Below the pieces are notes generated by a model. That model saw nothing but the letters and a program-made list of their open reading frames with translations. It did no database searches and had not been told where the DNA came from. A DNA stretch of 64,000 bases from Mucilaginibacter rubeus. GTDB taxonomy: Bacteria; Bacteroidota; Bacteroidia; Sphingobacteriales; Sphingobacteriaceae. Shown one piece after another: positions 55,014 through 64,000 of this stretch. The stretch lies in NCBI RefSeq assembly GCF_003286415.2, contig NZ_CP043450.1:806001-870000 (forward strand). Reading direction: 5' to 3'. The translations under genes and the position numbers were made by a program. Position 1 is the stretch's first letter. Each line of letters starts with the position of its first letter.

Positions 55014-56065
55014 TATTTATTCTGTTTACTTTTTAGTTGTTTAACCTCTCTTTTCAGGATCGTTATCTCTTCTTTGGCCTCAATCATGTATAGCGTCATT
55101 TCTTCCATCTTTTTTAGCAAAAGCTTATTAGCCTCGCTGACATCAAGACCAGTTTTGATCATCTCGGCCTCCGACGGAATTCCCGGCAAATGCTTATTTT
55201 CCCTGATATAAGTTTTAACCGCGGTCAGGGCCGGTAACCTGTAATTCTTTTTGAACACATAGTCGGACCATCCATTCAGGTCGATCACTACGGACTTAGC
55301 ATGAACGGTTCCATTGACAGACAGCTTCTGATCGGGTGTTAGCGTTCCGACGCCAACATTCCCGGTGCCGTCAATAGTAAGATCATTCCCATAATACCAT
55401 TGTGCTCCTGTCCCCAACTTATCAAACATCCGCCGGGTGCCTAAGATCATTTTCCCGGTAGCGTTACCATTGCCTGCATTTCCCGCCACGGTTATTATCC
55501 TTGCCTGCCCCCAAGCATTAGTACCATCTGTATTAGCGGGAATGACGAATTCCAACTGAGCTCCTAAAGTTGTTGATCGTCCGCCGGTGTTGGCCTGAAT
55601 AGCCAGGTCGTTGTTATTGATGCTGACGCTGTTACTACCGTCTATGGAAACACCGCTGCCAACTAAATGTAAGCGTGCAATTGGAGCCGTCGTACCAATA
55701 CCCACATTACCGTTGTAGGTCCAGGTCATGGCGTGCTGATCGGGGATATCATTTTGATTACTGCCGCCGTTGATAAACAAATCTAACTGTGAACCCCATA
55801 CATTGGGACCTCCGTGTCCTATTCTGAATTCCGCACTTTCGTTGTAAGTGTAACCGGAAGTACCTAATCTGGAAAGTTTAAAAACTGGTTTGGTTGGAGC
55901 TAATACGCCACCCGGTTTACTTGTTGTTGGTTCTACAACCTGTAGATTACTTGCAGGTGTGGCTGTGCCGATGCCAACATTCCCGGTTGCGGGAAATGTG
56001 TTTTGTGCGTAACTATGAACGTTTAATAACAAGAGTACTGAAAGAAATGGGTAGGCAAGTTTCAT
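55013..56065 (-). CDS. Tail-fibre-like exported protein, paralog 3
   Basis: 350 residues, signal peptide MKLAYPFLSVLLLLNVHSYA, several GNVGIGTATPASNLQV-type motifs and a more divergent copy of the C-terminal module (GWSDYVFKKNYRLPALTAVK, then YIRENKHLPGIPSEAEMIKT, then NKLLLKKMEEMTLYMIEAKE) ending in a Lys/Glu coiled coil. First gene of the minus-strand surface-protein series. The interval 56066-56540 upstream of it shows no gene I can support and probably holds its promoter. Confidence 0.8.
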   Translation of the reverse strand: MKLAYPFLSVLLLLNVHSYAQNTFPATGNVGIGTATPASNLQVVEPTTSKPGGVLAPTKPVFKLSRLGTSGYTYNESAEFRIGHGGPNVWGSQLDLFINGGSNQNDIPDQHAMTWTYNGNVGIGTTAPIARLHLVGSGVSIDGSNSVSINNNDLAIQANTGGRSTTLGAQLEFVIPANTDGTNAWGQARIITVAGNAGNGNATGKMILGTRRMFDKLGTGAQWYYGNDLTIDGTGNVGVGTLTPDQKLSVNGTVHAKSVVIDLNGWSDYVFKKNYRLPALTAVKTYIRENKHLPGIPSEAEMIKTGLDVSEANKLLLKKMEEMTLYMIEAKEEITILKREVKQLKSKQNK

Positions 56066-56540
56066 AATAAATGAAGGTTTAAGGTGATTATGATATAATT
56101 TTATCGCATAGCTGTACCAAGAAGATACTGTCTAAGAATTCTTTTCAGCGATAAGATAGAGTTGCAAGCCTTTGCAAGGCTTTGATTGGAAGATTTTTCG
56201 AAGGCGAAAAAGTATCATATGATAAATGCTTAGGCGCGGCAAACATAATTATTTATTGTTCGCAATAAATACTTTTACATAAATATTAGAGGTCGTAAAT
56301 AAGCCTATTTTATAACACTTGTGGATAATTCCGCGAAACATCCGCGAACAGGGAGGGGGGCTTTGTGGGGGCAGCTACATCAAATTGCCCGGTTTCTCAC
56401 GTTAAATAGGGAAGCAGATTAACCTGATCAGATCGAAATCTTCCATGTTACGGCTTCCATCGTCGCAAAAAAAACTTTCTGCGTATATAATTGAGCATTA
56501 CAGACGCTCGAGAGCAACGGGGCCGAACCGATACTAAAAA

Positions 56541-56571
56541 AACCAACTGCCCGGAATTCGGGCAGTTGGTT
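56541..56571 (-). terminator. Perfect 13-base-arm terminator closing the LanKC operon
   Basis: AACCAACTGCCCG and CGGGCAGTTGGTT arms around GAATT, just past the DUF6520-like stop. On the minus strand a T run (the A5 at 56536-56540) follows. It ends transcription of the LanKC-MauE-DUF6520 operon. Confidence 0.8.
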
Positions 56572-56578
56572 TTTGGGG

Positions 56579-56854
56579 TTAAAGCGTAACAAACACGTGG
56601 TCAGTCGATGTGTGTCCGGCAGGGATCTGATTATCAGTCGGTGCCGTGTTGGTCGAGATCTGGCAGACGCGGCTGGTCACCGTTAAACATTGTGCAGTGC
56701 TCGGGTTGGGAACGGTTTTGGTCCAGTGGAAACCGTTCCCGGCAGTTTGCCTGGCGTAATAAGTGGTAGCCTGTGGCTTAGGGCTGAACGCAAATGCACT
56801 GCCTGCGCCCGAAAGGGCTGCGATGGCCATAAGGCCCATTCTGATCTTTTTCAT
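56579..56854 (-). CDS. DUF6520-like small exported protein, possible LanKC substrate
   Basis: 91 residues with a signal peptide (MKKIRMGLMAIAALSGAGSA). The mature part is rich in Thr/Ser with two Cys (AQCLTVTSRVCQISTNTAPT). DUF6520 proteins are small exported Bacteroidota proteins of unknown role. Here it is the third gene of the operon after a lanthionine synthetase. Ser/Thr plus Cys are the residues used to make lanthionine, so it might be a modified substrate, but signal-peptide-bearing DUF6520 proteins also occur without such enzymes. It is 87 bases downstream of the MauE-like gene. Confidence 0.6.
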   Translation of the reverse strand: MKKIRMGLMAIAALSGAGSAFAFSPKPQATTYYARQTAGNGFHWTKTVPNPSTAQCLTVTSRVCQISTNTAPTDNQIPAGHTSTDHVFVTL

Positions 56855-56941
56855 GGTCTTTAATGTTTAAAATTTGTTTACGGGTTTTACCGCAGGACCC
56901 GTATTAACCTGATTTCGCGCGCGAGAAATATCTTATGCCTG

Positions 56942-57376
56942 CTAAGGCTTTTGTTGTGTGTTCATTTGTTTAGCCCGGTAGTATCGGATTGCTGCGACCG
57001 CAAGAACGGTAAACAAGAGGTTGAGCACAAAATGCTGTTCCCAGTTCAGCGATCGGAGGGCACCCCCGCAGGCGCAGGGCGCTCTCGGGAAAAGGTGTAT
57101 CAATGCCGCACCGGCGTATAAGCTGAAGGCCGTCATCATGCCGAGGAAAATATAAATACCCGTCAGGCGGCTTTGATCCGGTATCATTAAGGCGGCAACA
57201 ACAATTTCCGCCAGGGGAAGGGTATAGGTCAGGGGGAATGTTATCCATCCCGGCAAATGCTGGAACCGCATGGCAACCTCGAAGTTTTGAAAATCCAGCA
57301 ATTTGCTCAAGCCGGTATACAGGAACAGGAGTATCAGCAATGCAGTGACCAATTCGTATAGCAGTTCTTTTTTCAT
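56942..57376 (-). CDS. MauE/DoxX-like redox membrane protein
   Basis: 144 residues with four membrane helices (for example LVTALLILLFLYTGLSKLLD, LTYTLPLAEIVVAALMI, YIFLGMMTAFSLYAGAALIH, FVLNLLFTVLAVAAI). A Cys pair, APCACGGALRSLNWEQH, sits on the loop between helices 3 and 4, as in MauE-type proteins thought to handle disulfides. It starts three bases after the LanKC stop, so it is in the same operon and probably acts in redox handling of an exported Cys-containing product, such as the DUF6520-like protein. Confidence 0.8.
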   Translation of the reverse strand: MKKELLYELVTALLILLFLYTGLSKLLDFQNFEVAMRFQHLPGWITFPLTYTLPLAEIVVAALMIPDQSRLTGIYIFLGMMTAFSLYAGAALIHLFPRAPCACGGALRSLNWEQHFVLNLLFTVLAVAAIRYYRAKQMNTQQKP

Positions 57377-57379
57377 GGT

Positions 57380-60040
57380 TTATGGAATAAGGTGTGAAGG
57401 GAAGTTGATTTCACCGGGATGTTCAAACCGGAGCAGGAAGTGGAGCACCCCGCCGCTGCCTGTCCGGAAATCAGGTGAAGGCATTAACTGGGTACCATCT
57501 AACCAGAAGCATATGCCTTTCTCCCGGTAACAGGAATTGAGCAGGACATCGCGGACAGCGGTAGCACGTGAGTACCATTCTTCGTCGCCGAAGACACGGA
57601 AAGCCTCGAGGTAAACTTCACCCAGGCCGCTGAGTCCATTACCAAATGCGCAGTAATTACTGGTGATCTGTATTGGGTGGTATCTTAGTACCTCAGCAGC
57701 TATTTGCTGGTATTGAAGGTCTCCCAGTACCTCAAAGGCTTTGATAAAGGTCAGTGCTATGCCTGTAAACCCATGTTCGAGCCAGGGATCAACGGTATTA
57801 TTTTCTGTGCTTACCGGCCACGTCAAATTTCCGCGGTCAGGTTTGCGCTGCCCGGAAAGCCAGTTTAAGGCTGAAGTGATCCGCGCTTTTAAATGACCCG
57901 TAGGATATTTGGCGAAATAGCACAGCAGGAAATAGGTGATGCCCGCGACACCGTGCGAAAACCCGGTGATTGCAAATCTTTTTTTGCCGGATCCTGCGGG
58001 GCCTCCCATCCAGGACCCGTCTTTTTGTTGCAGGTTGGCTATTGATTTAACGATTTCCACCAGTTTTCGCAGATCGGGTTCATCGGATTGCTGATCGATA
58101 AGGTTCAATAGTTTCAAACCCAACCCGGCGAGGCCAGCGGATGTTTGGGGTGGGGTATCATCGCTGATATCATCCGGTAGCGGTTCGGCTATATTCATGA
58201 AAGTCGAGCGAAGTCGAGTGTCTAACTCCGCCAATGATATTTCAGCCATCAAGATTTGTACTTCCAGATTAGAAAGTTGGATTACTGTAGACTTTTCCAG
58301 CCGGGTGTTGATCGCTGACACAATAGTTGAATGCTCGGCAGGAGGGCAGAACCGGGTAAACAAGGCGAGGATACTGATTTCGGCAAACTCATTCGGCTGC
58401 AGGCGGTTCGGATCAGTACAGACAAATGCCATTTCCCGGCCGTAGCTTACTGACGGCAAATCAGCGGCAAAGTGGGCGTGGTTTGCTAAAGCGATATGGG
58501 CAAGGGTTTGAATGCCGTCTTTAATGATAGTTGCTGGATCACAGGAATGCGATATGTCAACATAAGATATTTCGTCTGTTGTGAGCAGCACCATATCATA
58601 AAGTTCCAGTTTGCTTTTAATTTCCGCCAAGGAAGGCCGGAGGCTTTCATCCGCATTTAAGCAGGCAACGGTTATGCTGATAAGGCTAGGGGAGTCCAGG
58701 AAGTAAGCAAGATTACGGGTAAGCAGCTCCGGGTCCATTTGGTTCAGTTTGTTCGGCAGAATGCCTGTCAGTACCGATATCAGCAGCGAGCCTAAGCTGT
58801 AAATGTCATCCTGAAAGGAGGGTGTCTTGCAGCTTTCCTGTGCCGGTGACATATAGCCGGTCGTTCCTAAGCTGAATGGCGGGTTTGGAGTTCCGGTCCC
58901 CATATGGTAACATAACTCAACATCAATGGCGAAAACCTGCCCTGTTTCGGTTACAATAAAGTTGGCGGGTGTTACGTCACGGTGCACAAATCCTTCCTGG
59001 TGGAATATGCAGAGGATACCGACAACTCGTAACAGGTAACTGATCATTTCCCTTCTTCGTTCCGTAGGCATGGTTCGCCAGGTGCGACCCTCATTCAGTT
59101 GGGCTGTTTTTTCGCTTAGTGACACGGATTCTTTGTAGTCCATGGCGAAGAATGCATCTCCGTGCAATTCAAAATAGGAGATGGCTTTTGGAAGGATGGC
59201 TTTTGTTTCAAAGTGCCTGTGGATTTCAAATTGCCGCTTCAGGCGGTCTTTGGCATCCCGGCCGGCATTATCGAAGCTTTGGTATTGCCGGCCCTGTTTG
59301 ATGACGCACCATTGCATATCAAAGACCCGGTTTATTTTCAATGCCTTGAACACATTGCCTTTGGGGTCTTTTTTTAAAATTTCGATGGGGATGTATTGCC
59401 GGTTTAATAGGCGCGGTTGTTTTAACGGTTTCAATGGCCTGATATCGTCGAATGGCCATGACATATTGTTTGATTTGATTTTTTGCAGTAATTCATCAGC
59501 AATTGTAGCGCCGTAAAATATATCCTCTTTTGCGATGTTAAGGGAGTTTTGTTCAAAGGGGTGTCCATAGCTGACGGCGATAACGGGTGTAAGGTGGAAA
59601 GCGCAGGGCATCAAAGGCCCGATGATGCCTGTTGTCAAAGACTGCAATTCATCAGCAATAAGCCTCGCTTCTTTGCCGGTATTTGCAATGATCGTGATCA
59701 CCTTCCCGGTTAACGCAAAGCCTGCCCGTCCGTCGAGGATGGTGCTATGTGCTTCTGTATTAGCTGGGATAGCAAAGCAAACGCCTAGGGGTTTCAGGCA
59801 TGCAAGTACCGCTGTGATTATCTGGTCAAACTGTTGCGGAACAATACTGATATGGATCAGCCAGGCGTTGTTTTCGTTCGGGTTGCCTGAAATTAAATAG
59901 GGTGCAGCAATGCAATAAGCATATCCTTGTTCAGCTAAATAGGAGGCGTAATCATTCTGCCTGTTTAATTGAGATCCGGTAGTTTTATTATCCGGTTGAG
60001 TAATTGTGTCATAATGCTGGCTGAATTCAATTTGTTCCAT
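57380..60040 (-). CDS. LanKC-type lanthionine synthetase (kinase plus LanC-like domains)
   Basis: Protein of 886 residues with the class III/IV lanthipeptide synthetase plan: an N-terminal lyase-like region with LGVCFAIPANTEA, a Ser/Thr kinase domain (GFVHRDVTPANFIV near residue 353, FAIDVELCYH in place of DFG, then DDIYSLGSLLISVLTG), and a LanC-like cyclase (GFSHGVAGITYFL near 690, LEHGFTGIALTFIKAF near 755, YCAFGNGLSGLGEVY near 795, GSGGVLHFLLRFEH at the end). The Cys-His pair that binds zinc in LanC is not evident at the end, as in class III enzymes. It phosphorylates Ser/Thr and cyclises with Cys in a precursor peptide. The likely substrate is unknown; the DUF6520-like product is one candidate. 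Confidence 0.85.
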   Translation of the reverse strand: MEQIEFSQHYDTITQPDNKTTGSQLNRQNDYASYLAEQGYAYCIAAPYLISGNPNENNAWLIHISIVPQQFDQIITAVLACLKPLGVCFAIPANTEAHSTILDGRAGFALTGKVITIIANTGKEARLIADELQSLTTGIIGPLMPCAFHLTPVIAVSYGHPFEQNSLNIAKEDIFYGATIADELLQKIKSNNMSWPFDDIRPLKPLKQPRLLNRQYIPIEILKKDPKGNVFKALKINRVFDMQWCVIKQGRQYQSFDNAGRDAKDRLKRQFEIHRHFETKAILPKAISYFELHGDAFFAMDYKESVSLSEKTAQLNEGRTWRTMPTERRREMISYLLRVVGILCIFHQEGFVHRDVTPANFIVTETGQVFAIDVELCYHMGTGTPNPPFSLGTTGYMSPAQESCKTPSFQDDIYSLGSLLISVLTGILPNKLNQMDPELLTRNLAYFLDSPSLISITVACLNADESLRPSLAEIKSKLELYDMVLLTTDEISYVDISHSCDPATIIKDGIQTLAHIALANHAHFAADLPSVSYGREMAFVCTDPNRLQPNEFAEISILALFTRFCPPAEHSTIVSAINTRLEKSTVIQLSNLEVQILMAEISLAELDTRLRSTFMNIAEPLPDDISDDTPPQTSAGLAGLGLKLLNLIDQQSDEPDLRKLVEIVKSIANLQQKDGSWMGGPAGSGKKRFAITGFSHGVAGITYFLLCYFAKYPTGHLKARITSALNWLSGQRKPDRGNLTWPVSTENNTVDPWLEHGFTGIALTFIKAFEVLGDLQYQQIAAEVLRYHPIQITSNYCAFGNGLSGLGEVYLEAFRVFGDEEWYSRATAVRDVLLNSCYREKGICFWLDGTQLMPSPDFRTGSGGVLHFLLRFEHPGEINFPSHLIP

Positions 60041-61139
60041 TTTGCTGGTATGAAAGATGGTTTCTTTACAGGCAAAGGAACGGGCTTTAAGAAAGCAAAA
60101 ACAGTGGGAAAAGGGTGGGAAACTATCTGCCTAGTATAAATAGAAGTATTATGGGAAATACATTTGAAATATAATAATTCAACTCACTTTTAATGTTTTT
60201 TCGTTATGTTCAGATGTTCAAAGCCTTAATACATTTCAACCCTAAATAACGAATTAATTTATTATTGCCTGATTCCAGTTTAGGAAAAATTAATTACGTC
60301 AATACAATTAGTTTGAAAGACAAAGCCTAATAGCTATTCTCCGTGTTTTTTCGGCACCGCCGGTACCCGTATTATCAAATGCTATGCGCACGTTACCCTG
60401 CTGGTAGGTTACAGCAAGTTCCTGTCTCAGCGTTACTGTTGTCCCTAGCGCCAAGCCGTCCTGAAACGGGCGGTTTTTTTTGTTATATCGGGTTAAGTGC
60501 ATGGGCTAAAGTGCCTTTCAAGCGTTTTTCGATGTGCTTAGATTGATGCGATAGCTGATGCGCACAATCAATCTCTCATATCATGCATAATTTGTGCGGT
60601 TCGGAGCTTTTAATGTTTTGAAAGCACGCCACGGGCATGTCCAAGCTATAAAAACCTTGCCCAACCTGGTTTTTTTTCCGTGGTGATTACCACGCCTCAA
60701 GTTTTTGTTTATACTATCTTTTTTGAAGACACCCAGTTGATTTTTAATGTCGAATACGTATATTGCGATGGTATTATAATAACGCATTTCGCAAATCGCT
60801 ATTTGCCTGTAATTAACTGTTACCCTTATCACGAATGAGAAAATGATACTTTCACCTTCTTTCCGGCTCCCTTTTCCTATATTAGCAAAACCCGTTACAC
60901 TCAACGAATAGATGACGACAAGCCGAAGACAACTTTGCATGAGTTGATCCGTGCCAGGATGAAAACCAATATGCGTACTTCATCAAAATAATAAGCATTA
61001 CGAATACGAAATAAACGACATCCCTTTATGGCTGTGACGGTTTTTAGCGTCTGCAAAACTTTACAGGTACGCAATAGTATCCCATCAAACATGTCGGCTC
61101 TCATTTTCAAGAACAACTATTATTAAATAATTTAAACAG
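60041..61139. other. Intergenic region between divergent LanKC and fibre-like genes
   Basis: 1.1 kb with no gene I can support firmly. A 64-codon minus-strand frame at 60308-60502 (FQDGLALGTTVTLRQELAVT, with one Cys) and a 119-codon minus-strand frame at 60581-60940 (basic, no recognisable family) are present. Neither has a clear start signal. The region probably carries the two divergent promoters and may contain decayed sequence. Confidence 0.45.
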
Positions 61140-62198
61140 ATGAAAAGGCTAACCTTAATCACAATTTTGTTCGTATCTATATCGAACTTTCTTTTTGCCC
61201 AATGGACAACCAGCGGAACAGTAACATCTACTACTAATTCTATTGGCATTGGGACCGCAAACCCAAATCAAGTCTTTGATGTAACTGGAACGGGAGGTTC
61301 TTTTAGTACTACGGGTAAAGCCAATGCTGCTTTCATACAAGATCACATTAATTATCGAGGTATTTATCTTGGTTATGATAGCTCAGATCAGATAGGGATT
61401 ATTGGAAGCAGTACACCCGGGGTACCAAGTAACCTCGCATTTTGGAACTATGGAAGTACCGGCTGGTTTGAAGCTATGCGCCTTACGTCTAAGGGCTATT
61501 TAGGTATTGGAACAACAGCTCCACAGGGGGCGTTACACGTCAACGGCATGTCTGTTTTCGCTGGAAACTGGAGCAATTTAGATAACAGAAATAACACGGT
61601 CAGCCTTAATTTTTTAGCCAATACTGGTCAGATGGTTTTGGGCTGGAACAGGACCCGGGGTGATGGGGAGACGGATTTTATCGCTAATCAAGGAGCCGGT
61701 CCCCTTGGTGGATTTTCATTCTATAACCATGACAATAGCAATAACGAAAATCAGTTACTTTACATTCGCGGTGATGGTAATGTAGCCATTGGCACGTCAG
61801 ATCCTAAAGGATATAAGCTTGCAGTGAACGGTAGTGTTATTGCAACGTCAGTAACTATCAAGTCTTATGGTAGCTGGCCTGATTACGTTTTCAAGTCAAC
61901 TTATAAGCTTAAACCCTTAGCGGAAGTCAAGGACTACATCGACAAAAATCAACATTTACCCGAAATCCCGTCTGCCGAAGAAATAGAAAAAAACGGGTTG
62001 AACTTAGGAGAAATGAACAAATTGTTGATGAAGAAAGTAGAGGAACTAACGCTGTACCTGATAGAGAAAGACAAGGTGGAAAAGGAGCAAAAGAAAATCA
62101 ATCAAAATTACGCTACTCAAATAGAAAAGCTTACCAAACATCTCGAATTACTGACTAATCAACTTAATGCCTTCAAATCACAAACTTCAAATAAATGA
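61140..62198 (+). CDS. Tail-fibre-like exported protein, paralog 4
   Basis: 352 residues with a signal peptide (LITILFVSISNFLFAQ), GIGTTAPQGALHV-type motifs and the C-terminal module (SWPDYVFKSTYKLKPLAEVK, then YIDKNQHLPEIPSAEEIEKN, then MNKLLMKKVEELTLYLIEKD) plus a longer coiled-coil tail. First gene of a plus-strand series. Its stop overlaps the next start by four bases (ATGA). Confidence 0.8.
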   Translation: MKRLTLITILFVSISNFLFAQWTTSGTVTSTTNSIGIGTANPNQVFDVTGTGGSFSTTGKANAAFIQDHINYRGIYLGYDSSDQIGIIGSSTPGVPSNLAFWNYGSTGWFEAMRLTSKGYLGIGTTAPQGALHVNGMSVFAGNWSNLDNRNNTVSLNFLANTGQMVLGWNRTRGDGETDFIANQGAGPLGGFSFYNHDNSNNENQLLYIRGDGNVAIGTSDPKGYKLAVNGSVIATSVTIKSYGSWPDYVFKSTYKLKPLAEVKDYIDKNQHLPEIPSAEEIEKNGLNLGEMNKLLMKKVEELTLYLIEKDKVEKEQKKINQNYATQIEKLTKHLELLTNQLNAFKSQTSNK

Positions 62199-63094
62199 AA
62201 AATCTATACCTGGCCTTATCCGCATTGTTGTTTTCGGTAAGCGCCTTCGCGCAAAATACATTTCCCGCCGGTGGAAACGTTGGAATTGGGACCTCAAGCC
62301 CAACAAGTGGGTTGGAAGTACATACAGAAGGTTCGAATGTGAATGATGGGGCGCTATTTCTGGTCGGTGGAGTCAATGCCGGGTTTGGCGGGGGAGCGAC
62401 TTTGGCCGGAATCAAGACCATTGCTGGTGACGGCGGACAATACAACCTGTTCAAAGTCCAAAATGCCGCGGGGCTTAAATTCCTGATCAATGGGTTGGGC
62501 AATGTTGGCATAGGTACAGGATCACCGCAAACTAAATTAGATGTTGCAGGCGGCATTACTGCATCTGGCGAATCCCATTATTATTTGGGCAGCTATGTTG
62601 ATCCGCTTGTTGGTGCTGGGTTTGCAATAAAGGTGGGATCAAACGGCATCGCTGTAAATGGAAACTCAGTTTTTAACGACGGTATCAGTATCGGTACGAG
62701 TACTTTACCTACAGGTTACAAGTTCGCAGTAAATGGTGGTGTAATCGCGACTAACGTAACTATTAAACTCTATTCCCAATGGCCTGATTATGTTTTTAAA
62801 CCTAACTATCAACTTCCATCTTTAACGGAAGTTAAAACCTATATTGACAAGAACCAGCATTTGCCTGAGATTCCATCGGAGCAAGAGATTACCAAAAATG
62901 GTTTGAACCTAGGCGAAATGAACAAGCTTCTTTTGAAGAAAGTGGAAGAGTTGACCTTGTATTTGATCGAAAAAGACCAAATCATTAAGGAACAACAAAA
63001 AAAATTGTCCGATCAGGAGTTAATAAATAAGGTTTCGGAAGAGCGGCTGAAGCGACTTGAAAGTTTTTTGCCTTCGTTAAAAACTAATCGATAA
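62195..63094 (+). CDS. Tail-fibre-like exported protein, paralog 5
   Basis: 299 residues, signal peptide MKNLYLALSALLFSVSAFAQ, GNVGIGTSSPTSGLEV motifs and the C-terminal module (QWPDYVFKPNYQLPSLTEVK, then YIDKNQHLPEIPSEQEITKN, then KLLLKKVEELTLYLIEKDQI). Translationally coupled to paralog 4. It precedes another SpvB-like large gene, mirroring the minus-strand side where paralog 1 precedes the SpvB-like gene at 49799. Confidence 0.8.
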   Translation: MKNLYLALSALLFSVSAFAQNTFPAGGNVGIGTSSPTSGLEVHTEGSNVNDGALFLVGGVNAGFGGGATLAGIKTIAGDGGQYNLFKVQNAAGLKFLINGLGNVGIGTGSPQTKLDVAGGITASGESHYYLGSYVDPLVGAGFAIKVGSNGIAVNGNSVFNDGISIGTSTLPTGYKFAVNGGVIATNVTIKLYSQWPDYVFKPNYQLPSLTEVKTYIDKNQHLPEIPSEQEITKNGLNLGEMNKLLLKKVEELTLYLIEKDQIIKEQQKKLSDQELINKVSEERLKRLESFLPSLKTNR

Positions 63095-63234
63095 AATATC
63101 CAGAGCAGTAAATTAAACTTTATCACATTAGTCGTGAAGTAGTATTTCGTCTATGTATTGATAGTTAAGTATTTAACTGCCGAAATGCCTGTGTCTATAT
63201 TTTGATTTCTTAAATTATTACTATTAAACCTATC

Positions 63235-64000
63235 ATGAAAATAAAGCAGTTTCTGCTATTGGCGTTCTGTATGCTATCAGGCACGATGCCTCTGTTCGCC
63301 CAAAAAAGTATTGTTGATGTAAACACGCTGAACGGCTCTGCCAGCGCCGTTATCCCACTTGAAGTAGTCAAGCGCGGCGGGGTATCCATCCCTGTAAACC
63401 TGGTGTATTATGGCGGCGGCGTTAAACCCAAAGATGTGGAAAGAAACGCAGGCATTGGTTGGTCGGTAGAAACAGGTGGCCAGGTAAGCCGTCAGTTGCG
63501 TGGCCTGCCCGATGATTGCAAAAAAGACAATTCCAACGCCACAATGACGGGCTGGATCTATAATACCAATCAAAGCAAGATCAATAGTTTTGCCCCTGTT
63601 AATAATGGCACAACCTGTGCCAATGAAACCACAGATATCAACTACCTGACTGCCAATTTTGCTTATAACTCTGATACCGAGCCCGATGTTTTTAATGTGA
63701 GTGCACCGGGGCTTTCCTGCCAGCTGATCTGGGACCAAAACCTGTCGGGCTTCCGGCCGGTCGAATACCAGGATCTTGTTATTACACCTTCCTATAACGC
63801 CACAACTGGTGTGATCACGGGCTTCACCATCGTCAACGATCAGGGTATTAAATACGTCTTTTCTTCGCCTGAACTTGTGACAATGAAAGCGGTAATCGCT
63901 GCCGGTGCAACGATTAACTATTTTAAAAATACTTACAACCAATTTGTTAACGGAATCAATTTCTATGACAACTGGCACCTGACCAGTGTAACGGATATTA
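63235..64000 (+). CDS. SpvB-like large exported protein, 5' part only
   Basis: From ATG 63235 the frame is open to the window end. It starts with a signal peptide (FLLLAFCMLSGTMPLFAQ), then SASAVIPLEVVKRGGVSIPV and AGIGWSVETGGQVSRQLRGL, the same SpvB/Tc-like start as the gene at 49799 but clearly diverged. Most such genes extend beyond 3 kb and end in YD repeats. Function as an RHS partner or surface shell protein is inferred from the family. Confidence 0.8.
   Translation, partial: MKIKQFLLLAFCMLSGTMPLFAQKSIVDVNTLNGSASAVIPLEVVKRGGVSIPVNLVYYGGGVKPKDVERNAGIGWSVETGGQVSRQLRGLPDDCKKDNSNATMTGWIYNTNQSKINSFAPVNNGTTCANETTDINYLTANFAYNSDTEPDVFNVSAPGLSCQLIWDQNLSGFRPVEYQDLVITPSYNATTGVITGFTIVNDQGIKYVFSSPELVTMKAVIAAGATINYFKNTYNQFVNGINFYDNWHLTSVTDI

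Noticed and set aside
60581..60940. 119-codon minus-strand frame in the LanKC/fibre intergenic region
   Set aside because: No recognisable family, no start signal and irregular composition; retained only as a note in the intergenic entry.

Overview
The window looks like chromosome of a Bacteroidota bacterium, most likely Sphingobacteriaceae (Mucilaginibacter/Pedobacter-like). The signs are a FecR/SusC/SusD/TlpA locus, a CusA pump fused to a TolC-like domain, RHS proteins of the Bacteroidota type with DUF6443-like starts, BfmA/BtgA-type mobilization genes, and no strong need for Shine-Dalgarno sites. Taxonomy is inferred from gene content only. No intact tRNA, rRNA or CRISPR array was seen.

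Layout. (1) 1-3.8 kb: the end of a heavy-metal efflux locus (CusA-TolC fusion, cut by the window edge, and a small Cys-rich protein). (2) 3.93-20.7 kb: a defence island. Its left edge is a 20-nt tRNA 3'-end remnant with a hairpin terminator, and its right edge is a 5'-truncated coupling-protein gene. Between them, on the minus strand, lies a nearly gapless operon: vsr, C5-cytosine methyltransferase, NERD-UvrD helicase, DrmE-like protein, DrmA helicase, DrmB (DUF1998), an unknown Zn-ligand protein and an HNH nuclease. This is a class-2-like DISARM system with no visible DrmC (phospholipase D) and with a NERD helicase in the operon. (3) 20.7-25.35 kb: a plus-strand operon of a HARE-HTH/PD-(D/E)xK protein, an unknown protein, a DarT-like ADP-ribosyltransferase and a NADAR-like protein, followed by a dead tyrosine recombinase. 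(4) 25.4-28.4 kb: a Septu-like ATPase/HNH pair. (5) 28.5-35.1 kb: a mobilizable-element backbone: regulators, a hairpin-rich putative oriT, a BfmA/BtgA-type accessory protein, a candidate relaxase and a TraG/MobC-like coupling protein. (6) 35.4-43.1 kb: a FecR gene with a one-base frameshift, SusC, SusD and a TlpA-like thioredoxin, with no sigma-factor gene beside them. (7) 44-56 kb and 61-64 kb: a polymorphic-toxin/surface-protein region with an RHS toxin ending in an Ntox44-like domain and its candidate immunity lipoprotein, a decayed RHS tip with an orphan immunity gene, SpvB/YD-type large proteins, and five paralogous tail-fibre-like proteins sharing a C-terminal domain. (8) 56.5-60 kb: a LanKC-type lanthionine synthetase with a MauE-like membrane protein and a DUF6520-like small exported protein, closed by a strong terminator.

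How it fits together. The 4-35 kb stretch appears to be one or more integrated, partly decayed mobilizable elements whose cargo is anti-phage defence (DISARM variant, DarT/NADAR-like operon, Septu-like pair). The truncated coupling-protein copy at 20.1-20.7 kb and the complete copy at 33-35 kb suggest two related elements side by side. The functional names rest on motifs read by eye; no database search was run.
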